A stretch of DNA of 64,000 nucleotides from Cupriavidus oxalaticus (GTDB lineage Bacteria > Pseudomonadota > Gammaproteobacteria > Burkholderiales > Burkholderiaceae), in contig NZ_CP069811.1 in assembly GCF_016894385.1 (NCBI RefSeq), positions 2,580,501 through 2,644,500 on the forward strand. Reading direction: 5' to 3'. A program made the position numbers and the translations under genes. The notes under the pieces were generated by a model. It was not told the origin of the DNA. It was given only the letters and a program-made list of their open reading frames with translations, and made no database searches. The first letter of the stretch is position 1, and each line of letters starts with the position of its first letter. This document shows, piece after piece, positions 9,915-17,939 of this stretch.

Positions 9915-10922
9915 CTAGCGTCCCCGGCGCATCTGCACCACCGCCGCCAACGCGGCGGACGCGCCAACGACCAGCGCGGTGACCAGCAGCGGATGCCGCG
10001 CCGTGGTCGTATAGGGGCACGACTGCAGCGCGGTCCGCGTGCCGCTGCGCTCCTGCAGGCCGCTGCCGCTGCCGTACAGCGTGTTGTCCTCGAGCGGGCC
10101 GGCCGGGTGGCGGGTCTGCTGGGCACGGCCCATGAAGCGGCGCATGAAGCGGTCAAAGGCATGCGGCGTGTGGTACGCCGCCGCGGAGAAGGCCTTGGCC
10201 GCGCCGCCGACGAAGAGATCGCGGCGCGGGTTCTCGGCGGCGAACAGGATCGCATCGGCGGCCAGCGCCGGATCGTACAGCGGCGGCGGCAGGCGCGGCT
10301 CGACGTCGAGGAAGTTCTTGGCATGCATGGCCAGCGGCGTTTCCAGGCCGGCGGGCTTGATCAGCGTGATGCTGACCGGCACCTGCTCCTGCTCCAGTTC
10401 CAGCCGCAGCGAATCGGTAAAGCCCTTGATCGCATGCTGCGAGGCCGCGTACGCGCTCTGCAGCGGCAGCGGTCCGTCGGAGGCCTCGCTGCCCATGTTG
10501 ATGATGGCGCCGCCGCGTTCGCGCAGGTGCGCGGCCGCCGCCAGCGAGCCATGGACGGTGCCCCAGTAGTTGGTGTCGAACAGCCGCCGCTGGTCTTCCA
10601 GCGGCACGTCGCCGTGGCGGCCGAAGATCGTCACGCCGGCGTTGTTGATCCATGTGTCGAAGCCGCCGAAGCGCTCGATCGCGGCATGCGCGACGCGGGC
10701 GACGTCTTCGTGCCGGCCGACATCGGCAGTGACAGTGATGACTTCGGCGCCCTGCTCGCGCAGTTCTTCGGCCAGCTTGTGCAGCGAATCCTCGCTGCGC
10801 GCCACCAGCACCAGCCGCGCACCCCGCGCGGCGGCCTTGCGCGCGGTGACCAGGCCCACGCCGCTGGTGGCGCCGGTCAGCACGACCACCTGCGAGCCGA
10901 TTTTCTTCAGGGTTGGTTTCAT
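9915..10922 (-). CDS. SDR family oxidoreductase with C-terminal membrane anchor
   Basis: 335 residues from an ATG with GAGGA upstream; the longer in-frame start lacks a site. The Rossmann motif TGATSGVG (residues 16-23), the NNAG motif (93-96) and catalytic Ser145 (MGSEA) and Tyr158 are present. The catalytic YxxxK motif reads YAASQ, so the lysine is replaced by Gln162. A C-terminal hydrophobic segment (LLVTALVVGASAALAAVVQ) with a basic end suggests membrane tethering. Classical SDRs use the lysine to bind the nicotinamide ribose and lower the Tyr pKa, so activity may be reduced or changed. No operon partner is visible. Confidence 0.85.
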   Translation of the reverse strand: MKPTLKKIGSQVVVLTGATSGVGLVTARKAAARGARLVLVARSEDSLHKLAEELREQGAEVITVTADVGRHEDVARVAHAAIERFGGFDTWINNAGVTIFGRHGDVPLEDQRRLFDTNYWGTVHGSLAAAAHLRERGGAIINMGSEASDGPLPLQSAYAASQHAIKGFTDSLRLELEQEQVPVSITLIKPAGLETPLAMHAKNFLDVEPRLPPPLYDPALAADAILFAAENPRRDLFVGGAAKAFSAAAYHTPHAFDRFMRRFMGRAQQTRHPAGPLEDNTLYGSGSGLQERSGTRTALQSCPYTTTARHPLLVTALVVGASAALAAVVQMRRGR

Positions 10923-11514
10923 CTGCCGCTTCCTCCTCAGGATGAGCCCGGCATCGCGCCGGGCGGGCAATGGTTCATCGCTGATAAAGCACCGCAAATA
11001 AGGAAGCATCGCAAATTGCGTTCCTTATGCGCGCCGGCCTGCGGGCGGGCGGGGGCTAGTGCGGACGCGCGGCAGAATTACAACGTCCGGTAAGAACCAC
11101 ATGCCGGCCGGGGCGCGCTGCCGTGCATGAGCCGCCACGGCCCGAGCTGCGTGGGGTGCATGCCGAACGCATCGTGCGCTTCGTAGCCCAGCGTGGCTTC
11201 ACGCTGGCCGAACTGAACGCGTCGCTCGAAGGCATCGAGATCTCGGCGATTCGGCCCCACCGCGCTGTCACGGCCACGCGCATCTTGTGAGCCATGGTTG
11301 AGCTGAAGGCTTCCTGCAGTGCGTATAGCGAACTCGCACCCAAACCGCCAAAGACATACCCAGGGCGCCAACGACATCGCTAACGTTACCCCGACAGCGC
11401 GCATGTCCCCTGGCACAGGAATCTTCCCAAGCCGTCCGAGCGGCGGCTGCGGCTCGTAATGAAATTTTGCGGCGTGGCATCCTCGCATTGCCTGCGGCCG
11501 GTGATGAGGACAGC
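10923..11514. other. gene-poor stretch upstream of the SDR gene
   Basis: No convincing gene is seen in these 592 bases. A short plus-strand frame at 11123-11290 (ERIVRFVAQRGFTLAELNAS) has protein-like composition but no ribosome-binding site and no family I can name; it may be a gene fragment. The left part should hold the SDR promoter. Confidence 0.45.
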
Positions 11515-11709
11515 TTATCGCGCCGGGAAGACGAGTCCCAGTTGCTGGGCCTGGTCATTGATCCAGTCCCAGTCGACGTTCAACTCAGTGCGACAAGCCG
11601 GACAAGTCAGTGGCTGAGGCAGTTTTCCCGAAACCAAATCCTGCAGCGTCTCGGAATGAACGTGTCCGCACGTCGTGCAGGTGAAGAAGAGTGGAACAGG
11701 AGGTTTCAT
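11515..11709 (-). CDS. small zinc-ribbon protein
   Basis: 64 residues from an ATG with a GAGG-type site upstream. Two CxxC pairs, CTTCGH near the N-terminus and CPACRTEL in the middle, are spaced like a zinc ribbon, with LPQPLTCPAC between beta strands. The C-terminus (WDWINDQAQQLGLVF) looks helical. I do not recognise a named family. It could be a small nucleic-acid-binding or redox-sensing protein. It stands alone, flanked by gene-poor DNA and the decayed dapA-like gene. Confidence 0.55.
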   Translation of the reverse strand: MKPPVPLFFTCTTCGHVHSETLQDLVSGKLPQPLTCPACRTELNVDWDWINDQAQQLGLVFPAR

Positions 11710-11927
11710 GGTCGCCTCGGAGGATCGGCTCCTGGAGAGTTCCGCAAAACTTGGCGTACGCTCGAGACCGCGTTGTGGCGAAGCTCATGCGGCCAAGCCC
11801 ACTATCAATGTACAAATGCCACCGTAAAAGTTGTGTAAAGAACTCCGCTCACGGCATAAACAGCGCATAAAAGGGACCGGTTGCCGGCCAGCCAAGGCCT
11901 ACTTGCGGCGAAGCCGGACGAAGGTGG

Positions 11928-12725
11928 CTAGCCTTTCACCAGATGTGGATCCCATGCCATGGAAGCTGGCGGAAGAAGGGCCATGGCTTCTTCCAGTCGT
12001 TGGACCAGCGCGGCGCTTGCCGGCTGCAACGGCAGTCTGGTTTCCGGCGAAATCACGCCAGATAGGGCCAAGGCCGCCTTTACCGGAGCGGGATTCGGCT
12101 CTTCGAACAGGAGCGAGATCAACGGGGCAAGCCTCGCAAACAAGGCGCGGGCGGCGCACAATCGGCCCGTCTGCGCCAGATGCAGCAGGCGCAAGAACAA
12201 GTCAGGACGGATATGCGAGGGCGCGGCGACAATGCCTGCCCCGCCAGTCAGCAGGTGATCCAGCAGGGCCGCATCCTCGCCGCAGAGCGCAGTGACATGC
12301 GGATGTTGAAAAATGCCCGCAAATTGCCGCTGTCGCACTCCTTGACCGCCACGATCTGCGGATGTGCCAACAGAGACCGGATCAGCGCCGGCGACATCGA
12401 ACAGCCTGTCCGCTTCGGCACGTCGTACAGCATCAAGGGTCGGACCGTTGCGCGCGCCACCTCGCCAAAATGCCACATGAGACCTTCATCGGAAGGCCTC
12501 AGGTAGTACGGCGGCGGCACCAACCAGATAGCCGGCCAGTTCAAAGGCATCCAGCTCGGCAACCTGGGCGCACACCGCGCGCGTATCGACGGCACCTACG
12601 CCAGCCATCACCGGCAGCTCTCCATGGACGGCTTCGAGCACTGCCGCCGTGAAGACTTGCCGCTCGTGGGTGGAAAGCAGGCTTCCCTCGCCCGTCGTGC
12701 CCAGAATAAGCGCACGTTCGCTCAA
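11928..12725 (-). pseudogene. broken DapA-family (dihydrodipicolinate synthase-like) gene
   Basis: Three frames together spell a DapA-family barrel: LILGTTGEGSLLSTHERQVF, then PPPYYLRPSDEGLMWHF with YDVPKRTG (catalytic Tyr) and IVAVKECDSGN (Schiff-base Lys), then HVTALCGEDAALLDHLLTGG to a TAG at 11928. The first break fits a TGGT duplication (ACCAACCA on the plus strand, 12518-12525). The second fits loss of one base from a homopolymer (A5 at 12309-12313). The N-terminal 30 or so residues are missing, and homology begins where the porin gene ends. It is most likely non-functional. Sequencing error could explain single breaks but not the missing N-terminus. Confidence 0.8.
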
Positions 12726-13508
12726 AACGTCTTCGACAGCGAGGCCCACGCGGTGCCACGCCCCATGTAGCGGCCTTTCGCATTCGTGTACACGGCCTTG
12801 TCGGCATTGGTATCGATATAGGCCACCGCCAGCGCGAAGCCTTTGCCCAGGCCCTTGGTCAGGCCGATCTTCCAGTCCACATACGAAGCGTTGGCAACCT
12901 GCACTTTCTGATAGCCGACATGCGTATTCAGCGTCAGTCCCCAGACATCCAGCGGCAGGTTCGCCGACAGGTCGATGTACCAGCTATGCTTGCTGCCCGC
13001 GAATCCGAACAGGTTGGTCGGCGCATAGGAGTACTTCAGCGTCATCGGGCCGTAGCCCAGCCCGGCGTAGACGTCAGAGGTATAGGGCCGCGTGAGCCTG
13101 CCGGGTAGTCGCCGGGGTAGAAGTACTGCAGCACCCCGATGTCGTAGCTCCAGTCCGTGCCAATCATGCCCTTGTAGCCGCCACAAAAATCCATTTCGAT
13201 AGGAGCCGACACTTCCGCGTTACTGTCGCCCAGCCAACTGATGTTCGAGTTCCAGTTGCCTAGGTAGAAGCCGCTGGCATGGCTGTAGTCAAAGCCGCCC
13301 TGGATCGCGGGCCGGCGATTGGTTTGCATCAAGCCGCGGTAGCGGTAGTCGGTGGCGACGGAGACGTTCGCGCTAAACGTGTGCGTGGGCGTTTCGGCTT
13401 CAGGCTGGGATTGCGCCATGGCGGGCACGGCGGCAAACAGGGTAAGGGCAGGCACGGCGCAAGCAAGCAAGCAAGCAGCGCACCGGAAGTCTGGCGCAGG
13501 AGAGTCAT
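12722..13508 (-). pseudogene. frameshifted TorF-family putative porin
   Basis: Two frames encode an outer-membrane porin-like protein of the TorF (Gcw_chp) family: SANVSVATDYRYRGLMQTN, LGNWNSNISW and YFYPGDYPAG in one frame, then TRPYTSDVYAGLGYGPMTLK through the terminal Phe in the next. The break near 13095 fits loss of one base in a GGCTTCACG-like sequence. A second problem is at the 5' end: the only plausible ATG (13508) is out of frame with the signal peptide because of the tetranucleotide repeat at 13461-13476. The minus-strand product ends at 12722, directly against the dapA fragment. Confidence 0.75.
13461..13476. repeat. tetranucleotide repeat (AAGC)4 inside the porin signal peptide
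   Basis: Four AAGC units (GCTT on the coding strand). Counting from the ATG at 13508, four copies put the signal peptide out of frame. Two or five copies would join it in frame to LLACAVPALTLFAAVPAMAQ and the mature porin. Confidence 0.75.
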
Positions 13509-13640
13509 TTTCGTTTGGCGAAAATTAAAGGAACCCTATGAGAGGGAGCCTCGCCAAGATATGTCCTGACGCCTAAAAAATGTATCAAAAGCTGCAGCGT
13601 CGGCGTGCAATCCACATAAAGATTCGCGTTTGCTTCGGTC

Positions 13641-14336
13641 CTATCCCGCAAACCGGTAACCCAATCCGACCTCGGTCAGCAGATGAGCAGGCTGGGCCGG
13701 GTCAGCTTCCAGCTTGTGCCGCAGATGTCCCATGTAGACGCGCAAGTATTGACTGCTTTCCGCCTGCGAGGGTCCCCACACCTCGCGCAGCAACTCCCGA
13801 TGCGTCATGACCTTGCCACGATTCGCAATCAACACCGCCAACAGGCGATATTCAATCGGTGTCAGATGTACGGCTTGTCCGGAACGCGTGACCAAGCGGC
13901 TGGCCAGGTCGACGTGAACGTCGCCAAACGTAATCTGGTAGGAGCCTTGCGGATTGGTCCTCGCATGGCGGCGAAGCAGGACGCGCAGACGCGCGATCAG
14001 CTCCGCGACGCCAAACGGCTTTGTCAGATAGTCGTCCGCGCCGGCATCGAGCGCTCCGACCTTGTCGGTCTCTCCACTGCGAGCCGACAGCACCAGGATC
14101 GGTACATTGGTCCAGGTTCGCATCTCGCCGATCAACTGCACGCCATCGCCGTCCGGCAGTCCCAGGTCGAGAATGACAAGGTCAGGCTGGCGTGTCCCTG
14201 CCTCAATCAATCCGCGCTTGAGCGTTTCGGCCTCGCATACTGCGCAGCCTTCAGATTCCAGTGTCGCGCGAACAAAGCGCCGGATATGCGGCTCATCCTC
14301 GACGAGGAGGATCGTTGGGGAAAAATCGAACGGCAT
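13641..14336 (-). CDS. kdpE: KdpE response regulator
   Basis: 231 residues from an ATG with GAGGAG upstream; a start nine codons earlier is possible. The receiver (about 7-120) has LLVEDEPH, phospho-acceptor Asp in VILDLGLPDG and Lys in YLTKPF. The C-terminal winged helix is of OmpR type (HLTPIEYRLLAVL, then HRELLREVWG, YLRVYMGHLRHKLE). Length and order match KdpE, which activates kdpFABC at low K+ or high osmolarity. It is the last gene of the operon, 30 bases after kdpD. Tandem sites resembling KdpE boxes lie at 22352-22395, ahead of the operon. Confidence 0.95.
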   Translation of the reverse strand: MPFDFSPTILLVEDEPHIRRFVRATLESEGCAVCEAETLKRGLIEAGTRQPDLVILDLGLPDGDGVQLIGEMRTWTNVPILVLSARSGETDKVGALDAGADDYLTKPFGVAELIARLRVLLRRHARTNPQGSYQITFGDVHVDLASRLVTRSGQAVHLTPIEYRLLAVLIANRGKVMTHRELLREVWGPSQAESSQYLRVYMGHLRHKLEADPAQPAHLLTEVGLGYRFAG

Positions 14337-14366
14337 CAATGCCTCTCCTCGGGTGTGCGGCAATTG

Positions 14367-17222
14367 TCAGACATCGGTCGGGTCAAGCTCGACGGCTGGC
14401 GGATTTCCGCGAGGCAATGCGATGGTAAAGCGCGCTCCCGTCCGGCCGCCGGGTCGCATCGGTAGATCCGGCCGCTGGGCGGCCTCCACCCAGATACGGC
14501 CGCCATGCGCTTGCATGATCGCCTCGCAAACAGCCAGGCCCAGGCCGACTCCGGCCGTGGCGGACTCGCGCTCGCCGCGCGTAAACTTCTCGAATATCTG
14601 GCGTTCCTTGCCCTTGGGCACGCCCGGCCCGTCATCTTCGACGGAGATGCGGATCTCGTGCTGGACAACTGCGGCTGAAATCCGGATTTCAGTGCCCACC
14701 GGTGTGTATTTTGCGGCGTTCTCCAACAGGTTGCATAGCACGCGGTCGATCAAGACAGCGTCGCATTCGACTAATGGGACGGTCGACAGATCTGCCACGA
14801 CGACGCGATGGCGCGCCAGCGCGTCGCGCATCGATGCAAGGCTGGCGCCGACCAGTTCCTCCACCGACTGCCACTCCTTGTTGGTGCGGACATCGCAACT
14901 CTGCAGCCTCGCCATGTCCAGCAAATTGACCACCATCGTCCGCATCCGCTTCGCCTGCTCGAGCATTGCGGATACGGTTTGATCCAGCGTTGGCACCAGC
15001 GGAGGAACGCTGCGCTGCATAGTCTCGGCCATGCCAATCAGGCTGGTCAGGGGTGTGCGCAGGTCATGAGACACAGCGGCCAGCAGCGAACTGCGCAGAC
15101 GCTCGGACTCCATCGACAGCAGCGCCTCCTGTGCGACTTCGACATAGTGCAGCCGCTCGATGGCGATGGCAATCAGCGTGCAAAATGCATCGACCTGCCG
15201 CCGCAGCGCGGGCTGCGCAAACGCGCGCGACGCCGCAGGTTCGACCGCCAGCACGCCCCGGGTCTGCATGGGCGCCTTCAGCGGCAGGTACAGCACGGTG
15301 CTGCCAGGCAACGTATGAGTGCCGGTACCGGCGGGCTGGCCGTGCACGAAGACCCATTCAGCCAGTACGCGGTCGATGGAATCTGTGCGCACCGTCGTGT
15401 CTTGCTGACCTGCGTCCGCCACAGGGGGCAGCAGCCGTCCCTCCGGCGACACAAGAAAAAAGGCTGAGTTGGCATCGAACGCCGCGCGCAGAAAGCGACT
15501 GCCAATCGAAACTATCTGGTCGGGCATCAGTGCGGCGGATAACTCGCGCGCCAGCTCGTACAGCGTACGCGCGTCTTCCTCCCTCTGCACGGCCAGGCTT
15601 GCCTGCTCGCGCAAGCCGGCCGTCAGTTGTCCAATGACCAGTCCGACGGAGAGCAGCACCAAAAAGGTCAGCAGGTACTGCACGTCGCTGACAGCAAACG
15701 ACAACCGCGGCGGCACAAAGAAAAAGTCAAAGGCGGCCACGGCGAGGATGGAGGCGAGCGCAGCGGGCCCGCGGCCATGACGTAGCGCGACCCCGACCAC
15801 TGCTGCCAGGAACAACATGGCGATGTTGACGACGTCGAACCACCGAAACGCCAGTGCCGACAGCAGCACGGCACCGCCGCACCAGACCACCGCCCAGGCG
15901 TAGTCCTTACGCTTCGCGCCATCCTCTGCTTCGCTCGATTCGGGTTCTTCGGCACCGTGGCGCTGGCGAATGTCGGCGCGCGTGGTGTCAGCCGCTACAC
16001 GGATAATGTCGATTTCCGGACAGCCGAGCGCCAGCGCATCAGCAAAGCTGCGTCGGCCGAACAGCCAGGCCGGCGCGTCAACAAAGGGCGACAGTGCCAG
16101 GGCGAGCAACGAACGCGCTCGCTCCGTCAGCGAGGTGCCGCCACGGCGCCAGTCCGCCGGGGCCCGGCCAATCACAACCTTGGTGAGGTTGTGGCGGCGC
16201 ACGTAGCCCACCACGGCCTGCACCATATCGTTGCCTGCCAGGGTCTCTGTACGTGCGCCAAGTTCCTCGGCTAGACGCATGGCCGCTTGCAGGCGAGCTT
16301 TTCCTGCAGTGGACGGCGGCGCCAGCCGCGGCGTGGCGATCGTTACCACATGCCAGTCACAATCCAGTTGCCCCGCCAGACGTCGTGCACTCTTGACCAC
16401 CTGCTCGGCATCGTCGCCGCTGCCGATGCAGGCCAGCACCGCTTCGCGCGTGCGCCAGACCGCTTGCACGGCTTCTGCCTGCCGCCAGGCCCGCACATCG
16501 TCGTCAACGCGATCCGCGGTACGACGCAGCGCCAACTCGCGCAGGGCAATCAGGTTGCCTTTGCGGAAGAAGTTGCGTGCCGCATGCCGGGCCTGTTCCG
16601 GCAGGTAAACCTTGCCTTCCTTCAACCGGCGCAGCAGTTCGTCGGCTGGCAGGTCAACCAGCACGACTTCGTCCGCGCTATCGAAAACTATGTCTGGCAC
16701 TGTCTCCCAGACGCGGATGCCAGTGATGCCTCCCACCGCTTCATTCAGGCTGTCGAGATGCTGCACGTTGACAGTGGTCCAGACATCGATGCCGGCCGCT
16801 TGCAATTCCTGGATATCCTGCCAGCGCTTGGGATGGCGGCTGCCCGGCGCGTTCGAGTGGGCCAGTTCGTCCATCAGTATCAGCGCAGGCTGACGGGCCA
16901 GCGCAGCATCCAGGTCAAACTCTTTGAGTACCCGCTCACGATACGGCACGTCCCTCATCGGCAGCCGTTCGATACCGGCGATCAGCGCTTCAGTCTCGGC
17001 ACGGCCGTGGGTCTCCACGATGCCGATAACGACATCCGTGCCCTGCTGCGCCGCTGCGCGCGCTGCCGTCAGCATGGCAAAGGTCTTGCCCACCCCGGCC
17101 GATGCGCCAAAGTAAACCCTGAGCTTGCCGCGTGCTGCCCGCTCCCCCTCGGCCTGCACGATCTGGAGCAACGCGTCGGGGTCGGGGCGAGCGCCGGCTT
17201 CACGAAATTGGGCATCAGACAT
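14367..17222 (-). CDS. kdpD: KdpD osmosensitive K+ sensor histidine kinase
   Basis: 951 residues, somewhat longer than the 894-residue E. coli protein. The N-terminal KdpD domain carries Walker A GASAGVGKT (39-47) and LILMDELAHSNAPGSRHPKR. A universal-stress-protein-like domain follows (LDCDWHVVTIATP, VGYVRRHNLTKVVIGRAP). Transmembrane helices lie around YAWAVVWCGGAVLLSALAF and VQYLLTFLVLLSVGLVIG. A GAF-like region, a HisKA domain with His719 (SHDLRTPL) and a HATPase domain (NLLENAAKYTP, DDGPGVP, GVGLGLAV) complete it. All catalytic motifs are intact. It autophosphorylates and passes phosphate to KdpE. Confidence 0.95.
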   Translation of the reverse strand: MSDAQFREAGARPDPDALLQIVQAEGERAARGKLRVYFGASAGVGKTFAMLTAARAAAQQGTDVVIGIVETHGRAETEALIAGIERLPMRDVPYRERVLKEFDLDAALARQPALILMDELAHSNAPGSRHPKRWQDIQELQAAGIDVWTTVNVQHLDSLNEAVGGITGIRVWETVPDIVFDSADEVVLVDLPADELLRRLKEGKVYLPEQARHAARNFFRKGNLIALRELALRRTADRVDDDVRAWRQAEAVQAVWRTREAVLACIGSGDDAEQVVKSARRLAGQLDCDWHVVTIATPRLAPPSTAGKARLQAAMRLAEELGARTETLAGNDMVQAVVGYVRRHNLTKVVIGRAPADWRRGGTSLTERARSLLALALSPFVDAPAWLFGRRSFADALALGCPEIDIIRVAADTTRADIRQRHGAEEPESSEAEDGAKRKDYAWAVVWCGGAVLLSALAFRWFDVVNIAMLFLAAVVGVALRHGRGPAALASILAVAAFDFFFVPPRLSFAVSDVQYLLTFLVLLSVGLVIGQLTAGLREQASLAVQREEDARTLYELARELSAALMPDQIVSIGSRFLRAAFDANSAFFLVSPEGRLLPPVADAGQQDTTVRTDSIDRVLAEWVFVHGQPAGTGTHTLPGSTVLYLPLKAPMQTRGVLAVEPAASRAFAQPALRRQVDAFCTLIAIAIERLHYVEVAQEALLSMESERLRSSLLAAVSHDLRTPLTSLIGMAETMQRSVPPLVPTLDQTVSAMLEQAKRMRTMVVNLLDMARLQSCDVRTNKEWQSVEELVGASLASMRDALARHRVVVADLSTVPLVECDAVLIDRVLCNLLENAAKYTPVGTEIRISAAVVQHEIRISVEDDGPGVPKGKERQIFEKFTRGERESATAGVGLGLAVCEAIMQAHGGRIWVEAAQRPDLPMRPGGRTGARFTIALPRGNPPAVELDPTDV

Positions 17223-17283
17223 AAACGAGCCACCCCAATCCTGGCAAACGCCGCACTGTTCGATCCCTTATATGGTCACCGCG

Positions 17284-17922
17284 TCATCGCTGTGGTGCAA
17301 CACTGTCCAGCGCAAGATTCAGCTTCAGCACATTGACGCCCGGATCGCCCAGCACTGGCAATAGTGGCTTTTCAGTATGCGCGGCAATCAGCGCCCTGAC
17401 CTGCTCCAGCGCGAAGCCCCGGACCCGTGCGACGCGCGCTGCCTGGTATTCGGCGGCTGCCGGGCTGATCTGCGGATCCAGCCCGCTGGCCGAGGATGTG
17501 ACCAGGTCAACGGGCACCGGCGCGTGGTTGCCGGGATCCGCAGCATGCAGCGCTTCGATGCGGGCGCGAGCCGCGTCGGCCAGCGACGGATTGCTCGGGC
17601 CCAGATTGGATCCCGACGACGCCGAGGCGTTATATGGCATCGGCGTCGTCGCGGACAATCGGCCCCAGAAGTATTTGGGATCAGAGAACGGCTGACCAAT
17701 CAGTTCGGATCCCATGGTCTTGCCATCCTTCTCGAGCAGCGAGCCGCCGGCCTGGTGCGGGAACACGGCCTTCGCGATGCCGGTGATCACGCCCGGGTAG
17801 AGCAGGCCCGTCATCAGCGACAAGGCGACAAACAATACCACCATCGGCCGGACCAGACCCGCCTGCAGCGGCGCGGAGAGTGGCTGCGAGGATGGCTGTT
17901 GAGAGTACGCGTCGGTATTCAT
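17284..17922 (-). CDS. kdpC: KdpC subunit of K+-transporting ATPase
   Basis: 212 residues. One N-terminal transmembrane helix ([20 protein letters not shown]) is followed by a periplasmic domain with the family signatures [20 protein letters not shown] and [19 protein letters not shown]. KdpC stabilises the KdpFABC complex and raises ATP affinity. It lies 17 bases downstream of kdpB, consistent with one transcript. The N-terminus is extended by about 25 polar residues. Confidence 0.95.
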   Translation of the reverse strand: MNTDAYSQQPSSQPLSAPLQAGLVRPMVVLFVALSLMTGLLYPGVITGIAKAVFPHQAGGSLLEKDGKTMGSELIGQPFSDPKYFWGRLSATTPMPYNASASSGSNLGPSNPSLADAARARIEALHAADPGNHAPVPVDLVTSSASGLDPQISPAAAEYQAARVARVRGFALEQVRALIAAHTEKPLLPVLGDPGVNVLKLNLALDSVAPQR

Positions 17923-17939
17923 GAAAGCTCCGAGGGAAT

